A DNA stretch of 11,473 bases, taken from contig JAFMJM010000063.1 in NCBI GenBank assembly GCA_017853455.1, positions 1 through 11,473 on the forward strand, given 5' to 3'. This DNA comes from Acidimicrobiia bacterium (GTDB lineage Bacteria; Actinomycetota; Acidimicrobiia; IMCC26256; PALSA-555). Positions 10,834 through 11,473 of the stretch are shown in pieces (position 1 is the first letter of the stretch; every line of letters begins with the position of its first letter). The notes beneath the pieces are model-generated. The model ran no database searches. It was given only the letters and a program-made list of their open reading frames with translations, and had not been told where the DNA came from. The position numbers and the translations under genes are program-made.

Positions 10834-11473
10834 GTGCGCATCGACGTCTTCACCATCTTCCCCGAGTACCTGGCCGGCCCGCTGGCCGCCTCGTTGCTGG
10901 GCAAGGCCCGCGACCGCGGTCTGCTCGACCTGCGGGTCCACGACCTGCGCGACTGGACCGACGACCGGCACCGGTCGGTCGACGACACGCCGTTCGGGGG
11001 TGGGGCGGGCATGGTGCTCACGCCCGGCCCGGTGTTCGCCGCCGTGGAGGCGGTCGAGCCGCCCCGCCCGCTCCTGCTGTGCTCGGCCGCCGGTCGGCGC
11101 TTCGACCAGGCCATGGCCCGGGAGCTCGCCGCCGGGGCAGGGTTCTCCCTCCTCTGCGGCCGGTACGAGGGCGTCGACCAGCGGGTCGCCGACCACTGCT
11201 GCGACGGTGAGGTCTCGGTGGGCGACTTCGTCCTGGCCGGCGGGGAGGCGGCCGCCCTGGTGGTGATCGAGGCCGCCGCCCGCCTGGTGCCGGGGGTGAT
11301 GGGCAACGACGAGTCGGCCACCCAGGAGTCGTTCGCCGACGGCCTGCTCGAGTACCCGCAGTACACCCGCCCGGCCGACTTCCGGGGCTGGGCGGTGCCC
11401 GAGGTGCTGCGCAGCGGTGACCACGCCCGGGTCGCCCGGTGGCGCCGGGCCGAGGCGCTGCGCCGGACCCGGG
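10834..11473 (+). CDS. trmD: tRNA (guanine37-N1)-methyltransferase TrmD (3' end outside window)
   Basis: TrmD methylates G37 next to the anticodon and thereby prevents frameshifts. The window contains 213 codons of a protein usually 230-250 residues long, so only the last few tens are missing. Motifs: VRIDVFTIFPEYL at the start; HRSVDDTPFGGGAGMVL (46-62); the S-adenosylmethionine-binding trefoil knot LLCGRYEGVDQRV (106-118) and EVSVGDFVLAGGEAAALVVIEA (126-147); RLVPGVMGNDESATQESF (150-167); LLEYPQYTRPADFRGWAVPEVLRSGDHA (171-198) and RWRR. The position of the E. coli catalytic Asp169 reads Glu here (E173, in LLEYPQYTRP); I believe this is common in Gram-positive TrmD proteins. GTG at 10834 lies 2 bases after the rimM stop. 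rplS would be the expected next gene but is outside. Confidence 0.97.
   Translation, partial: MRIDVFTIFPEYLAGPLAASLLGKARDRGLLDLRVHDLRDWTDDRHRSVDDTPFGGGAGMVLTPGPVFAAVEAVEPPRPLLLCSAAGRRFDQAMARELAAGAGFSLLCGRYEGVDQRVADHCCDGEVSVGDFVLAGGEAAALVVIEAAARLVPGVMGNDESATQESFADGLLEYPQYTRPADFRGWAVPEVLRSGDHARVARWRRAEALRRTR

Noticed and set aside
1..11473. Search for a defence island, mobile element, CRISPR array, phage gene, tRNA or rRNA
   Set aside because: All coding space is taken by recognised housekeeping genes in conserved order; I found no repeat array, transposase, integrase, att-like duplication or RNA gene.

Overview
This window is a single, uninterrupted run of co-directional housekeeping genes on the + strand of a very GC-rich bacterium (about three quarters G+C by eye, strong third-position G/C bias). 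Gene order and style point to an actinobacterium: the tail of a SepIVA/DivIVA-like coiled-coil gene ahead of yceD (DUF177), then rpmF, plsX, an ACP-like gene, rnc, mutM, smc, ftsY, ffh, rpsP, khpA, rimM and trmD. Nine of the twelve genes whose start lies in the window begin with GTG. The directly abutting ftsY-ffh pair and the plsX-acp-rnc stretch differ from what I recall of the mycobacterial locus. My best guess is class Acidimicrobiia or a relative, but that is inference from gene order and not a phylogenetic result.

Layout. 1-230: end of a SepIVA-like protein. 231-284: short leader with a -10-like TAGCCT and a perfect 7-bp hairpin. 285-3799: yceD, rpmF, plsX, acp-like, rnc, mutM, packed with gaps of 12 and 4 bases and then overlaps of 11, 4 and 17 bases. 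3800-3947: the only sizeable gap (148 bp), holding a hairpin after mutM, an AT-rich DnaA-box-like 9-mer, a -10-like TACGAT and a strong Shine-Dalgarno for smc. 3948-6848: smc. 6849-6925: 77-bp gap with a -10-like TAACCT 9 bases before the ftsY GTG, suggesting leaderless expression. 6926-9492: ftsY and ffh, 2 bases apart. 9493-9582: 90-bp structured leader of rpsP. 9583-11473: rpsP, khpA, rimM, trmD; trmD runs off the window and lacks its last few tens of codons.

Functionally the genes cover ribosome parts and maturation (L32, S16, RimM, TrmD, RNase III, KhpA), membrane lipid initiation (PlsX and an ACP-like protein), SRP-dependent protein targeting (FtsY, Ffh), DNA repair (Fpg/MutM) and chromosome organisation (SMC). 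I see no mobile element, CRISPR array, phage gene, tRNA, rRNA or defence system.

The points worth a second look lie inside this conserved frame: an ACP-like protein whose phosphopantetheine DSL motif reads R-S-T; an SMC of 966 residues whose two coiled-coil arms look shortened by similar amounts; a DnaA-box match just before smc; a leader of rpsP with three perfect stems, two mutually exclusive and one abutting the Shine-Dalgarno; and a recurrent TA-x-x-x-T element in each of the four larger gaps.
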